Part shown: piece by piece, positions 43,965-53,126 of the stretch
Numbering within the stretch: the first letter of the stretch is position 1
Layout: each line of letters starts with the position of its first letter
Source: Paenibacillus phocaeensis
Lineage (GTDB): Bacteria; Bacillota; Bacilli; Paenibacillales; Paenibacillaceae
Assembly (NCBI RefSeq): GCF_900021165.1
Contig: NZ_FCOQ01000022.1
Location: 120,195-184,194 of the forward strand
Direction of reading: 5' to 3'
DNA: 64,000 bases
Notes under the pieces: model-generated
Database searches by the model: none
What the model was told of the DNA's origin: nothing
What the model saw: the letters and a program-made list of their open reading frames with translations, nothing else
Made by a program: the position numbers and the translations under genes

Positions 43965-44399
43965 ATGACGATCAGCTCCAGATTTTCCGTGGCCATTCAC
44001 ATACTGTCCCTGCTTGAAATCAACAAAGACGGGATCAGCACTTCGGAATATATTTCCGGCAGCGTGAACACCAACCCGGTCGTGATCCGCCGAATCATGG
44101 GTATGCTGAATAAAGCGGGCCTGGTTGAAGTACGTACGGGGGTTGCCGGATCCAAGCTGTCACGGCCGCTGGACCAAATTTCGCTGCTTGATGTATACCG
44201 CGCGGTACACGTCGTAGAGGAGGACGGCTTGTTCGCCGTACATGACCATCCTAACCCGGATTGCCCGGTTGGCAAGAATATCCAGTCGGCGATCGAACCG
44301 ATCTTCTCCCTGGCGCAAAAGGCGATGGAGAACACCCTTGCAGCCGTAACGTTGCAGGACGTAGTGAACGAGATCTCATCCAAAACCGCGTCGGTCTAA
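43965..44399 (+). CDS. Rrf2-family transcriptional regulator
   Basis: A 144-residue Rrf2 winged-helix protein (YwnA-like): SSRFSVAIHILSLLEINK at the start, recognition region NTNPVVIRRIMGMLNKAGLVE, wing GVAGSKLSRPLDQISL. It has a single Cys in NPDCPVGKNI, not the three-Cys cluster site of IscR. AAAGGGGAT upstream. The identical operators in front of this gene and the downstream dioxygenase gene mark the pair as one small regulon. Confidence 0.92.
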   Translation: MTISSRFSVAIHILSLLEINKDGISTSEYISGSVNTNPVVIRRIMGMLNKAGLVEVRTGVAGSKLSRPLDQISLLDVYRAVHVVEEDGLFAVHDHPNPDCPVGKNIQSAIEPIFSLAQKAMENTLAAVTLQDVVNEISSKTASV

Positions 44400-44432
44400 A
44401 GCGGAATCTCCCTTCGCAACGAATGAGGATGT

Positions 44433-44459
44433 AAAGCCCCCTGTCCTAGGGGGCTTTTT
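44433..44459 (+). terminator. Terminator of Rrf2 gene
   Basis: Perfect 10-bp stem AAAGCCCCCT with AGGGGGCTTT, loop GTCCT, T5 tail. Confidence 0.85.
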
Positions 44460-44468
44460 GGCGCCCAA

Positions 44469-44533
44469 TTGACAATTCTCTCTCCTGTAACTATACTGAT
44501 TACAACAATTTGTTTGTAACTATACTTGTTACA
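44469..44533 (+). promoter_or_regulatory. Promoter with two Rrf2 operators
   Basis: TTGACA (44469-44474), 17-nt spacer, TATACT (44492-44497). Operator 2, TGTAACTATACTGATTACA (44486-44504), covers the -10 box; operator 3, TGTAACTATACTTGTTACA (44515-44533), lies 29 bp downstream. Both match the site at 43920. Confidence 0.8.
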
Positions 44534-44574
44534 TTTAGAGCGGAACCGTTTAGATCCGAAGGAGGAGAAAAGAC

Positions 44575-45441
44575 ATGGCCTATCCCTTACCCATCCATCC
44601 TGATGCGCAAATCGGCGCAGTTCGTCTTAAAGTCCGCGATCTCGAGCGGTCGCTTGCCTTTTATCAAGAGGTGATCGGCTTCCAGGTCCTTCGTCAGAAC
44701 GGCCCCGTCGCCGAGTTGACCGCCGACGGCAAACAGCCTTTGCTGATTCTGGAGGCCGATCCAAGATATCGGGTTATGCCGGAGCGGTCCGTGTCCGGTT
44801 TATATCATTTTGCCATCTTGGTTCCCGGCCAAATCGCGCTGGGACTTGCCTTGCGCAATCTGATCCGGCATCAAATTCCGGTCGGTCAAGGCGATCATCT
44901 CGTCAGCGAAGCGTTGTACCTGAATGATCCCGATCAGAACGGCATCGAGATTTATGCCGACCGCCCGCGGGAGACCTGGCAAAAGAACGCCGCTGGCGAA
45001 GTTCTGATGACCACAGATCCGGTGGACATCGAGAACCTGCTGAATCTGTCCGAACATGCGGACTGGAACGGATTGCCGGAAGGAACACGCATCGGGCATG
45101 TGCATTTTCATGTTGGTGATTTGCAGCAGGCCGAACAGTTCTACTGCGGGATTCTCGGATTCGAGGTCACCGCTCATTATGGCGGGGCGGCGTTATTCAT
45201 CTCAGCCGGCGGATATCATCACCACATCGGCCTGAACCTGTGGGCCGGCAAAGGGGCGCCGCCCGCCCCGGAAGATGCGGTCGGCATCCGCTACTTCACG
45301 ACAGAATTGCCGGATGTTCCCGCTCTGGAAGCGGTTGAGAGCCGGTTAGCCGAAGCGAATGTAGCCTATCAGCGGGAGGGGAATGACCTCCGGCTGAGCG
45401 ACCCGTTCGGCATCGGAATCCGACTGACGGTGACAACCTGA
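44575..45441 (+). CDS. catE: CatE-like ring-cleavage dioxygenase (VOC family)
   Basis: A 288-residue protein of two glyoxalase/VOC modules, strongly resembling Bacillus CatE (catechol 2,3-dioxygenase). Segments: GAVRLKVRDLERSLAFYQEVIGF, ELTADGKQPLLIL, RSVSGLYHFAILVP, EALYLNDPDQNGIEIYADRP, then the metal-binding module IGHVHFHVGDL, SAGGYHHHIGLNLWAGKGAP. His and Glu ligands for Fe(II) are in the second module. AAGGAGGAG precedes the ATG. Predicted repression by the adjacent Rrf2 protein and induction by quinone or catechol-type stress. Confidence 0.9.
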   Translation: MAYPLPIHPDAQIGAVRLKVRDLERSLAFYQEVIGFQVLRQNGPVAELTADGKQPLLILEADPRYRVMPERSVSGLYHFAILVPGQIALGLALRNLIRHQIPVGQGDHLVSEALYLNDPDQNGIEIYADRPRETWQKNAAGEVLMTTDPVDIENLLNLSEHADWNGLPEGTRIGHVHFHVGDLQQAEQFYCGILGFEVTAHYGGAALFISAGGYHHHIGLNLWAGKGAPPAPEDAVGIRYFTTELPDVPALEAVESRLAEANVAYQREGNDLRLSDPFGIGIRLTVTT

Positions 45442-45541
45442 ACGGACCTCCCTTGCAACCCGTACTTTTTTGACTCTTCCTTTCGGCGTGGTCCTTCACC
45501 TATAATAGATTTACGTAAACTCTAGGAAAGGACCGGTCGTT

Positions 45542-46111
45542 ATGAAATTGTTCCCTCAATTGGAAACGGAGCGATTTGTACTGCGCAGGCTAACCTCGAA
45601 GGATGCCGCCGATTTGTTCCATTATTTCTCCAACGACGAAGTAACGAAATATTACGATTTGGATCGATTTGTGGAGCTTCGGGAAGCGGAGGAGCTGATC
45701 CAAAAGTGGAACAGCCGCTATCTGGAGAAGCGAGGCTTTCGCTGGGCGATCACAGTGAAAGCCGAAAGCGACCGGGTGATCGGCACGTGCGGGTTTCACA
45801 ACTGGTCGAAGGATCATTATAAAGCCGAGGTCGGATACGAGCTGAACCCGGACTATTGGCGCCAAGGCGTTATGACCGAAGTGCTGCAGGAGATCCTGCG
45901 ATTTGGGTTCGAGGACTTGGGACTGAACCGGATCGAGGCGTATATTGACCCTGACAATATTCGATCCCGATACTTGTTGGAGAAGACGGGATTTCACGAG
46001 GAAGGTTATTTGAAGGAAACCTTCTTTGAGAAGAACCAATTCGTTGACGCTGTTGTCTTTGCGTTGCTGAAGAAGCAATATGAAGCAACACGGAACCGGA
46101 ATTTCCGGTAA
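45542..46111 (+). CDS. RimJ/RimL-type GNAT acetyltransferase
   Basis: A 189-residue acetyltransferase of the RimJ/RimL group: ETERFVLRRLTSKDA start, GTCGFHNWSKDHYKAEVGYELNPDYWRQGVMTE (CoA loop with RQGVMTE) and NIRSRYLLEKTGFHEEG. AGGAAAGGACC upstream. It may acetylate a ribosomal protein N-terminus or a small molecule. Monocistronic. Confidence 0.9.
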   Translation: MKLFPQLETERFVLRRLTSKDAADLFHYFSNDEVTKYYDLDRFVELREAEELIQKWNSRYLEKRGFRWAITVKAESDRVIGTCGFHNWSKDHYKAEVGYELNPDYWRQGVMTEVLQEILRFGFEDLGLNRIEAYIDPDNIRSRYLLEKTGFHEEGYLKETFFEKNQFVDAVVFALLKKQYEATRNRNFR

Positions 46112-46183
46112 ACTGCATATTCCCCCGTACTCTAGGTAAACAATTTAAAAGAAGGTTTATCATAGAGGCTGGGGGGTTTAGGA

Positions 46184-47725
46184 ATGGTATTTATCGTTTC
46201 CTTTTTGATTATCTTGTTGTTCGTACTTTTTGGGGCGTTAGCTCCGGAACAACTGGCGGAAACGGCAGATCGGGTATTAGGATTTTCTATAGGAAGTTTT
46301 GGCTGGTTTTATTTAATGACCACGCTGGGACTTCTTATTTTTTCATTCTATCTAGCTTTTAGCAAACACGGGCAAATAAAATTGGGCAATGATGAGGACG
46401 AACCCGAATATTCGAACCTCTCTTGGTTCGCGATGCTCTTTAGTGCGGGGATGGGCATCGGACTTGTCTTTTGGGGTGTTTCGGAACCCTTGTCGCATTA
46501 TATGGTTCCTCCGGAAGGAGCGGAGGGCGGGACTCCACAAGCCGCCAGATTAGCAATGCGTTATTCTTTTTTTCACTGGGGATTACATCCCTGGGGGGTG
46601 TACACGCTTATTTCGCTGGCCCTGGCATATTTCCAATTCCGCAAAGGTTATCGCGGCCTCATTAGCTTGACCTTTATTCCATTACTGGGCGAAAAGGCGG
46701 TCCAAAGCTTATTGGGCAAAGCCATCGATGTATTAGCCGTTATAGCGACGGCATTTGGAGTAGCCACCTCTTTAGGATTAGGGACCCTGCAGATTAGCGG
46801 AGGGCTTCATCATTTGTTTGGGATTCACAATTCGTTAACCACTCAAGCTGTGATCATATCCGTAGTTACTGTCCTCTTCTTGTTGTCCGCACTAACGGGT
46901 TTGGACAAAGGAATCAAATGGTTAAGCAATATCAACTTAATCATTGCCGTCACCTTGCTGGTGTTTGTCTTGTTGGCAGGCCCAACCTCATTTATCTTCG
47001 ACACATTTACCTCAACGCTCGGAGATTACCTGCAAAACCTAGTTGTCATGAGCTTGCGCTTGACCCCTTTCACACAAGGAACCTGGGTGGGCAACTGGAC
47101 GTTATTTTATTGGTCATGGTGGATCGCTTGGGCACCATTTGTGGGGACTTTTATTGCCCGTGTGTCTCGGGGAAGAACGATCAAGGAATTCGTGCTCGGG
47201 GTTCTCCTCGTCCCCAGTGCTTTCGGGTTTATTTGGTTTTCCGTATTCGGAGGAACCGGTTTGAATATGGAAATATTCAAGCATTCCGGATTGGCCAGAT
47301 CTGCTCAAGAAGACGTCACGACCGCTTTATTCCTCATGTTGGAACAACTGCCGCTTGGCATGTTGATTGCAGCGTTAGCCACTTTGCTCATCATTACTTT
47401 CTTCGTAACCTCCGCGGATTCGGCAACCTTCGTGCTTGGGATGTTATCTTCCAAAGGGGCTTTGAATCCGAGTAATAAAGTTAAATTGACTTGGGGCATC
47501 CTGCAATCGTTAATCGCCTTAACGCTGCTGATCAGCGGAGGCCTTAGCGGCCTGCAAACCGCTTCAATCGTTGCAGCCCTTCCTTTTGCCGTAATTATGC
47601 TCGGGATGTGCGTCTCCCTACTGAAGGCCTTGAACGGAGAGGATAAGGAACGAAAGCGCAGGGAACGGGAAACCAGATTGTTCATTGAACGATTGCGGGC
47701 GAAAGAAAATATCGAACCGTCCTGA
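46184..47725 (+). CDS. BCCT-family compatible-solute transporter
   Basis: A 513-residue membrane protein with 12 spans and a charged C-terminal tail (KERKRRERETRLFIERLRAK) typical of osmosensing BCCT carriers. The FSAGMGIGLVFWGVSEPLSHY glycine-rich segment and WTLFYWSWWIAWAPFVGTFIAR Trp-rich box are family signatures (split here across the helix 8 region). Probable substrate: glycine betaine, choline or carnitine by Na-coupled uptake. GGGGGGTTTAGG precedes the ATG. Lower GC than flanking genes by eye. Monocistronic. Confidence 0.93.
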   Translation: MVFIVSFLIILLFVLFGALAPEQLAETADRVLGFSIGSFGWFYLMTTLGLLIFSFYLAFSKHGQIKLGNDEDEPEYSNLSWFAMLFSAGMGIGLVFWGVSEPLSHYMVPPEGAEGGTPQAARLAMRYSFFHWGLHPWGVYTLISLALAYFQFRKGYRGLISLTFIPLLGEKAVQSLLGKAIDVLAVIATAFGVATSLGLGTLQISGGLHHLFGIHNSLTTQAVIISVVTVLFLLSALTGLDKGIKWLSNINLIIAVTLLVFVLLAGPTSFIFDTFTSTLGDYLQNLVVMSLRLTPFTQGTWVGNWTLFYWSWWIAWAPFVGTFIARVSRGRTIKEFVLGVLLVPSAFGFIWFSVFGGTGLNMEIFKHSGLARSAQEDVTTALFLMLEQLPLGMLIAALATLLIITFFVTSADSATFVLGMLSSKGALNPSNKVKLTWGILQSLIALTLLISGGLSGLQTASIVAALPFAVIMLGMCVSLLKALNGEDKERKRRERETRLFIERLRAKENIEPS

Positions 47726-47750
47726 ATCAGGTAGATCTCAGGATGATGAA

Positions 47751-47777
47751 GGAACGCCGCAGGTCTAGCGGCGTTCC
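47751..47777. terminator. Weak convergent hairpin
   Basis: A perfect 10-bp stem GGAACGCCGC/GCGGCGTTCC with a 7-nt loop, lacking a T-run, between BCCT and SDR genes. Confidence 0.4.
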
Positions 47778-48619
47778 CGAAGAAACTCGGTTTCATAGAT
47801 GGTCTGAACTCGTTTCAGCACCGTTTGACCCTGCTCCCGGAACTTAATCTCCGCGGCTTCTCCTTTCACCAGAAAAACGCCGTTATGCCCTCGAGCATGA
47901 CCGACTGCTCCGGCCCATAATTGACCTGCTCCATAACTCGGCGGGGAGAAGAACAATTTCATGATTGGCTTCAGCCAGAATGGAAGCCCCGAGTGTTTCC
48001 CTTTGCGGAGCGTGTTGTTGCTTCCCGGATCCACACTGCGGATTTCGATGCCCTCCGCCGCAAGCTGCGGGGCAATGGCTTCCGTCCACAGGGAGAGCGC
48101 CAGCTTGGAATTGGCGTAAGGACCGAGCAGCTTACGGAACGTTGTGGGCCGTTCCAGCCGCTCCGGCTCAAAGGTTTTGACCCGGGTTACGACTGCGGAA
48201 GAGGTATTGATGACGGTTTTCAGGCGTCCCCGGCTAAGCAATGGCTTCAATTCCATCGTGACAATATAAGGGACGACCGTCATCAACTCGTAGTGAAGCT
48301 CCCGGCCTTGCTTCGAGTATTCCAATTCGGGGAAGCTGCGACCGGCATTGTTAAACAATACGTCAATCCGCTCCTCGTTCGCTTGAATCTGCTCCAGCGC
48401 TTGCCGCAAGCTGGTAAAGTCGGATAAGTCCGACGTCTTGTAAGTTCTGAGCTGTCCCGTTTGAACCGCGTGTTGGAGCTTTCGGTCGTCCGTCGGCCAA
48501 TCGGAGCGGTTCAAGCCAATCACTTGCCACCCCTCGTTCAGCAGAATACGTGTCAACTCCAGCCCAATCCCGGCGTTAGCCCCTGTGATTAAGGCGATAT
48601 TTTCATTTTTGGTCTGCAT
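47765..48619 (-). CDS. Short-chain dehydrogenase/reductase
   Basis: A 284-residue NAD(P)-dependent SDR: ALITGANAGIGLELTRIL (TGxxxGxG), the NNAGRSFPE motif, Ser in NTSSAVV and the catalytic YANSK (Tyr-x-x-x-Lys). GAGGAGGGAT upstream of the ATG. Divergent from a MerR-type gene with near-identical operators, suggesting induction by electrophiles or aldehydes. Substrate unknown. Confidence 0.92.
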   Translation of the reverse strand: MQTKNENIALITGANAGIGLELTRILLNEGWQVIGLNRSDWPTDDRKLQHAVQTGQLRTYKTSDLSDFTSLRQALEQIQANEERIDVLFNNAGRSFPELEYSKQGRELHYELMTVVPYIVTMELKPLLSRGRLKTVINTSSAVVTRVKTFEPERLERPTTFRKLLGPYANSKLALSLWTEAIAPQLAAEGIEIRSVDPGSNNTLRKGKHSGLPFWLKPIMKLFFSPPSYGAGQLWAGAVGHARGHNGVFLVKGEAAEIKFREQGQTVLKRVQTIYETEFLRERR

Positions 48620-48672
48620 CGATGCAATCCCTCCTGGTTGGAAATCTAGACGTTTTACAGGTCTTCAGGCCG

Positions 48673-48703
48673 ATTCTAGATCTTGGAGTCGACACCAAGT
48701 CAA
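48673..48703 (-). promoter_or_regulatory. MerR-type promoter/operator of SDR gene
   Basis: Minus strand: TTGACT, 19-nt spacer, TAGAAT. The spacer holds the near-palindrome CTTGGTGTCGACTCCAAG (48682-48699), matching the NmlR/AdhR-type consensus and the site at 48734. Confidence 0.75.
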
Positions 48704-48730
48704 GGAGTTAATAAGTTTAAGTTGGAGGAG

Positions 48731-48761
48731 TTGACTTGGAGCTGACTCCAAGTTATATCAT
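48731..48761 (+). promoter_or_regulatory. MerR-type promoter/operator of regulator gene
   Basis: TTGACT, 19-nt spacer, TATCAT. The spacer has perfect 8-bp arms ACTTGGAG and CTCCAAGT around CTGA (48734-48753), close to the NmlR site CTTGGAGTCAACTCCAAG. Confidence 0.8.
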
Positions 48762-48808
48762 GCAGATAAGACATTTCATCGAGGAACAGGAGGGGAACCA
48801 AACTACTT

Positions 48809-49318
48809 ATGGCAATCGAATCTATAGATAAACTCACTTTTACTATAAAGCAAGCTGCCGAACGAACCGGGACAACGGAGGACACCTTGCGATACTATGA
48901 GAAAATAAAGCTTCTCCCTCGCGCCGAGCGGAAGGAGAACGGTCACCGCGTTTATTACAAGGAAGATCTGGACACGATCCGGCTGGTGAATTGCCTGAAG
49001 AAGACCGGCATGCCGCTGGACGAGATGCGGCCATTCTTGAAGGTGTCCGTCGATACGGATCCGGGGGAATATCCGGAGCTCGTGGAGAAGATGGTCCGGC
49101 ACCGGGCCGATATCGTTGAGCAAATCGCCTCGCTGCAGCAGGTGGTCGATTTTATCGACTTGAAGCTGAAGCAAGGGAAATACCGTGCCGTGGACTGTGA
49201 GGTTGAAAGCGCTCAGGGTTCCGGCACGGACGGTAAGAAAAGCGCCTCGCAGTCCAAAACGTTGTCGACTGCCGAGCTGCGTTATTTTTCCCCATCCCCC
49301 AGTGAAAGCCGTTATTGA
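48809..49318 (+). CDS. MerR-family regulator (NmlR/AdhR-like)
   Basis: A 169-residue regulator: FTIKQAAERTGTTEDTLRYYEKIKLLPRAERKENGHRVYY, then KKTGMPLDEMRPFLKV and a coiled coil (to about 128). A Cys is present in NCLKKTG, the region where NmlR-type proteins carry a thiol sensor, and another in VDCEVES. The Ser-rich tail (last 35 residues) is unusual. The ribosome site AGGAGGGG lies rather far (13 nt) before the ATG. It probably controls itself and the divergent SDR gene. Confidence 0.9.
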   Translation: MAIESIDKLTFTIKQAAERTGTTEDTLRYYEKIKLLPRAERKENGHRVYYKEDLDTIRLVNCLKKTGMPLDEMRPFLKVSVDTDPGEYPELVEKMVRHRADIVEQIASLQQVVDFIDLKLKQGKYRAVDCEVESAQGSGTDGKKSASQSKTLSTAELRYFSPSPSESRY

Positions 49319-49408
49319 AGATTTGCCGTTCTTTTGCCATAATAAGCGGAGCAGACGACTCGTCCGCGAAATGGCGGGGGAGTCTTGAATTTAAAGGGGG
49401 AGCTTCGT

Positions 49409-49678
49409 TTGAAGGGGATTATCACCGTACTGGGCAAGGACAAAGTGGGGATTATCGCCAAGGTGTGCACCTATCTGGCCGATAATAACGTCAACATTCT
49501 CGATATTTCGCAAACGATCATTCAAGGATATTTCAACATGATGATGATCGTCGATATTTCCGCGCCAGCCAAAGGGTTCGAGAAGCTGGTCGAAGAGATG
49601 CAGGAGCTGGGACTTACGATCGGCGTTGAAATCAAGCTGCAGCATGAGGATATCTTTAATACGATGCACCGGATCTGA
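49409..49678 (+). CDS. ACT-domain protein (UPF0237 type)
   Basis: An 89-residue single ACT domain: [46 protein letters not shown] pattern (shown here in part) with the ligand loop GKDKVGI. TTG 49409 has AAAGGGGGAG upstream; a start 24 nt earlier lies in the ribosome site. The family pairs with DUF711 proteins, as here (21 bp apart). Presumed amino acid sensing; no catalytic residues. Confidence 0.9.
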   Translation: MKGIITVLGKDKVGIIAKVCTYLADNNVNILDISQTIIQGYFNMMMIVDISAPAKGFEKLVEEMQELGLTIGVEIKLQHEDIFNTMHRI

Positions 49679-49698
49679 GAGGAAGGGGAGAAAACCAC

Positions 49699-51057
49699 AT
49701 GATATCACGCGTAGAAGTACAAGAAACCAACTCGATGATCCGCGAAATGAACCTCGACGTGCGTACGATTACGATGGGCATTAGCCTGATGGACTGCGCT
49801 CATGAGGAGATGAACGTATTTAACCGGAACATCTACGATAAAATTACCCGAACGGCGGAGCATCTCGTGAAGACCGGCGAAGATTTGGAGAAGCAATTCG
49901 GCGTGCCGATCGTCAACAAACGGATTTCTGTGACCCCGATTTCGATCGCCGCCGGCGGGCTGAAGACCGATACATTTGTGCCGGTAGCGGAAGCGCTGGA
50001 TCGGGCTGCCAAGGAGGTTGGCGTCAATTTTATCGGGGGGTTTTCAACCCTCGTGCAAAAGGGTTTTACGAATGGCGATAAAGTGCTGATCAACAGCATT
50101 CCTGAAGCATTGGCGGTCACGGATCGGGTCTGCTCTTCGGTGAATGTCGGCTCCTCCCGCAGCGGGATCAACATGGATGCCGTTAAACAGATGGGAGACA
50201 TCATTATCCGAACGGCCGAACGGACAGCGGACCGGGGTTCGATCGGGTGCGCCAAGCTGGTTGTCTTCTGCAACGCGGTAGAGGATAATCCGTTTATGGC
50301 CGGGGCGTTCCACGGCGTCGGGGAGCAAGAGTGCGTCATCAATGTAGGCGTCAGCGGTCCCGGCGTGGTGAAGCGAGCCCTGGAAGAAGTCAAGGGCAAG
50401 GATTTCGAGACGTTATGCGAAACGATTAAGCGGACGGCGTTTAAAGTGACCCGGGTAGGCCAACTGGTGGCGCAGGAAGCCTCGAAACGGCTGGGTGTTC
50501 CGTTCGGCATTATCGACTTGTCGCTAGCGCCAACGCCGGAGATCGGCGATTCGATCGCGGAGATCTTCCAGGTGATGGGCCTGGAGGAAGCAGGCGCTCC
50601 CGGGACAACGGCTGCGCTGGCGATCTTGAACGACAACGTGAAAAAAGGCGGCGTCATGGCCTCCTCCTACGTCGGCGGCCTGAGCGGCGCGTTCATCCCG
50701 GTCAGCGAGGACCATGGGATGATCGAAGCGGTGCAGCGCGGCGCGCTGACGCTGGAGAAGCTGGAAGCGATGACGTGCGTGTGCTCCGTCGGGCTCGACA
50801 TGATCGCGATTCCGGGCAGCACCAGCGCCGCGACGATTTCCGGCATCATCGCCGACGAAGCGGCGATCGGCATGGTCAACAACAAAACGACGGCCGTTCG
50901 GATCATCCCGGTCATCGGCAAAGACGTCGGCGAGATCGTGGAATTCGGCGGCTTGCTGGGCTACGCGCCGATTATGCCGGTCAACGCCTTCAATTGCGCG
51001 CCGTTCATCGAGCGGGGCGGACGCATTCCGGCGCCGATCCACAGCTTTAAGAATTAG
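49699..51057 (+). CDS. DUF711/UPF0210 (PFL-like) protein
   Basis: A 452-residue cytoplasmic protein of the UPF0210 family, distantly related to pyruvate formate-lyase. Visible family blocks: [71 protein letters not shown] and [19 protein letters not shown]. No glycyl-radical motif is evident. GAGGAAGGGGAG precedes the ATG. It is cotranscribed with the ACT protein and probably with the TetM-like GTPase 18 bp downstream. Function unestablished. Confidence 0.92.
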   Translation: MISRVEVQETNSMIREMNLDVRTITMGISLMDCAHEEMNVFNRNIYDKITRTAEHLVKTGEDLEKQFGVPIVNKRISVTPISIAAGGLKTDTFVPVAEALDRAAKEVGVNFIGGFSTLVQKGFTNGDKVLINSIPEALAVTDRVCSSVNVGSSRSGINMDAVKQMGDIIIRTAERTADRGSIGCAKLVVFCNAVEDNPFMAGAFHGVGEQECVINVGVSGPGVVKRALEEVKGKDFETLCETIKRTAFKVTRVGQLVAQEASKRLGVPFGIIDLSLAPTPEIGDSIAEIFQVMGLEEAGAPGTTAALAILNDNVKKGGVMASSYVGGLSGAFIPVSEDHGMIEAVQRGALTLEKLEAMTCVCSVGLDMIAIPGSTSAATISGIIADEAAIGMVNNKTTAVRIIPVIGKDVGEIVEFGGLLGYAPIMPVNAFNCAPFIERGGRIPAPIHSFKN

Positions 51058-51075
51058 GCGGCGGAGGACGCGGCC

Positions 51076-53049
51076 ATGTATAAAACGATTGGACTGCTGG
51101 CGCACGTCGACGCCGGCAAAACGACCTTTGCCGAGGCGCTGCTCTATCACACGCAAACGATTCGCAGCCGCGGCCGGGTCGACCACCGCGACGCCTTCCT
51201 CGACAGCCATGAGATCGAGAAAGCGCGCGGGATTACCGTATTCGCCGATCAGGCGGAGATGAAGTACGGGGAATCGACATATTTCCTGTTGGATACGCCC
51301 GGCCACGTCGACTTTTCCGCTGAGATGGAACGAGCGTTGCAAGTCCTCGATTACGCCGTCATCATCGTCAGCGCCGTGGAGGGCGTCGAAGGCCATACGG
51401 AGACGGTCTGGCAGCTGCTGCGCACTTATGGGATTCCAACGCTTTTCTTTATCAACAAAACCGACCGTACCGGCGCAGACCCGGATCGGGTCTTGGCGGA
51501 CCTCCGCTCCGAGCTGAGCGGTAATGTGCTGGACTTGTCCGGCTGGGCGGAAAGCGGCAGATGGGACGAAACGCAAAAGGCCTGGTTGGCCGAGCGGGAA
51601 GAGGCGCTGCTTGAGCCTTTTCTGGAAGGAACCGGTTCGGATGAGGAATGGAATGCGCATTTGACCCGGCTTGTGGCAGACGGGCGGGTTTTTCCTTGTA
51701 TGCAGGGCTCGGCGCTGCTGGATATCGGCATCGATTCTTTTCTAAGTGCATTGGATCGCTTGACGCCAACCCGGTATGATCCACAACTTCCGTTTGCCGG
51801 ACGCGTCTACAAAATTCGGCATGACGAACAAGGAACACGGGTAACGTTTATGAAAGCCCTGCAGGGGGAACTGAAAGTTCGGGACGAAATGGCATATGGT
51901 CCGGAAAGCGACGGGGGGCGCCGTACAGAAAAGATCACCGGCATTCGCAAATACAACGGCCAGCGCTTTATTCAGGTGGATCGAGCAAGCGCGGGCGAAT
52001 TGTTTGCGGTGACGGGACTCACCGAAGCGTATTCCGGGGAAGCGGTGGGGGCGCTGCGCGATACGATTCGCCGCGAGCTCACGCCTACGCTGCAATCCAA
52101 GGTGCTGTATGAAGCGCCTTTGCACCAGAAGGAAGTGCTGCGCGTCTTTCGACTGCTGGACGCTGAGGACCCCACCTTGGGTACACGCTGGGATGAAGCG
52201 CTGCAGGAGTTGCATATCCACGTGATGGGCCGAATTCAACTGGAAGTTCTGCAGCAGGTGCTGCGGGAGCGATTTCAGATGATTCTCGCGTTTGGACCGC
52301 CGGAGATTTTGTACAAGGAAACGATCACCGCTCCAGTTATAGGCTGCGGACATTTCGAGCCCTTAGGCCATTATGCGGAAGTGCATTTGCGGCTGGAACC
52401 GGGGGAACGGGGAAGCGGCGTTACTTTCGTGAATGCTTGTCATGCCGATGATTTATCTGTTGGCTATCAGAATTTGATCGGTCAGCATGTCTTGGAGCGG
52501 GAGCATCACGGTTTATTGACCGGCTCTCCTCTGACGGATGTTCGGGTCACGCTGCTGACCGGACGGTCGCATAACAAACACACCAGCGGCGGGGATTTCC
52601 GCGAAGCCACCTACCGTGCGTTGCGGCAAGCGTTAGAGCAGGCGGAGAACATGCTGTTGGAACCGGTATATCAGTTTAAAATCAAAGTGGGACTGGATGA
52701 ACTGGGCAAGGTGCTGACCGACATTCAGCAAGCTCACGGCCGATTTGATCCGCCCGAAACAGGGGATCGGACAGCCGTTATTACCGGCGTTGTACCCGTG
52801 TCCACCTTTATGGACTACGGGGTTGAGCTGGCCTCCATTACGCATGGCAAAGGGGCCATCTCGTTGAAGTTCGGCGGTTACGAACCCTGCCATCAGACCG
52901 AAACCGTGATCAGCCGCAAGAATTACAATAAGGACGCGGATCCGGCCTACACCTCGACATCCATTTTTTGCGCGAAGGGCCAGTCGTATTCGGTGCCGTG
53001 GGAAGCAGCCAAGCGGCATATGCATGCCTTGGTGGAGGAGTTGTCATAA
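51076..53049 (+). CDS. TetM/OtrA-like ribosomal-protection GTPase
   Basis: A 657-residue EF-G-related translational GTPase: G1 AHVDAGKTT, effector region ARGITV, G3 DTPGHVDF, G4 NKTD, then beta-barrel and EF-G domain III-V equivalents; the domain IV part reads GRSHNKHTSGGDFREATYRALRQ. The overall layout matches tetracycline-resistance ribosomal protection proteins, which use domain IV loops to displace the drug. Sequence differs at these loops from classical TetM, so tetracycline resistance is not assured. GGAGGACG precedes the ATG. It follows the DUF711 gene closely. Confidence 0.85.
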   Translation: MYKTIGLLAHVDAGKTTFAEALLYHTQTIRSRGRVDHRDAFLDSHEIEKARGITVFADQAEMKYGESTYFLLDTPGHVDFSAEMERALQVLDYAVIIVSAVEGVEGHTETVWQLLRTYGIPTLFFINKTDRTGADPDRVLADLRSELSGNVLDLSGWAESGRWDETQKAWLAEREEALLEPFLEGTGSDEEWNAHLTRLVADGRVFPCMQGSALLDIGIDSFLSALDRLTPTRYDPQLPFAGRVYKIRHDEQGTRVTFMKALQGELKVRDEMAYGPESDGGRRTEKITGIRKYNGQRFIQVDRASAGELFAVTGLTEAYSGEAVGALRDTIRRELTPTLQSKVLYEAPLHQKEVLRVFRLLDAEDPTLGTRWDEALQELHIHVMGRIQLEVLQQVLRERFQMILAFGPPEILYKETITAPVIGCGHFEPLGHYAEVHLRLEPGERGSGVTFVNACHADDLSVGYQNLIGQHVLEREHHGLLTGSPLTDVRVTLLTGRSHNKHTSGGDFREATYRALRQALEQAENMLLEPVYQFKIKVGLDELGKVLTDIQQAHGRFDPPETGDRTAVITGVVPVSTFMDYGVELASITHGKGAISLKFGGYEPCHQTETVISRKNYNKDADPAYTSTSIFCAKGQSYSVPWEAAKRHMHALVEELS

Positions 53050-53091
53050 ATTCAGAGTGAGCTCGCAGGACTTTGATCCAAACAAGGTGGG

Positions 53092-53120
53092 TTGACAATC
53101 CACCGACAGGTGCATATAAT
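53092..53120 (+). promoter_or_regulatory. Strong promoter of leuA leader
   Basis: TTGACA, exact 17-nt spacer, TATAAT: consensus sigmaA promoter with predicted start near 53127. Confidence 0.85.
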
Positions 53121-53126
53121 AACCAA

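Noticed and set aside
50524..51660. Long antisense open frame (378 codons) across the DUF711 and TetM-like genes
   Set aside because: It lies opposite two clearly conserved genes, its product is Arg/Asp/His-rich with no domain, and it has no ribosome site. GC-rich codons on the other strand explain it.
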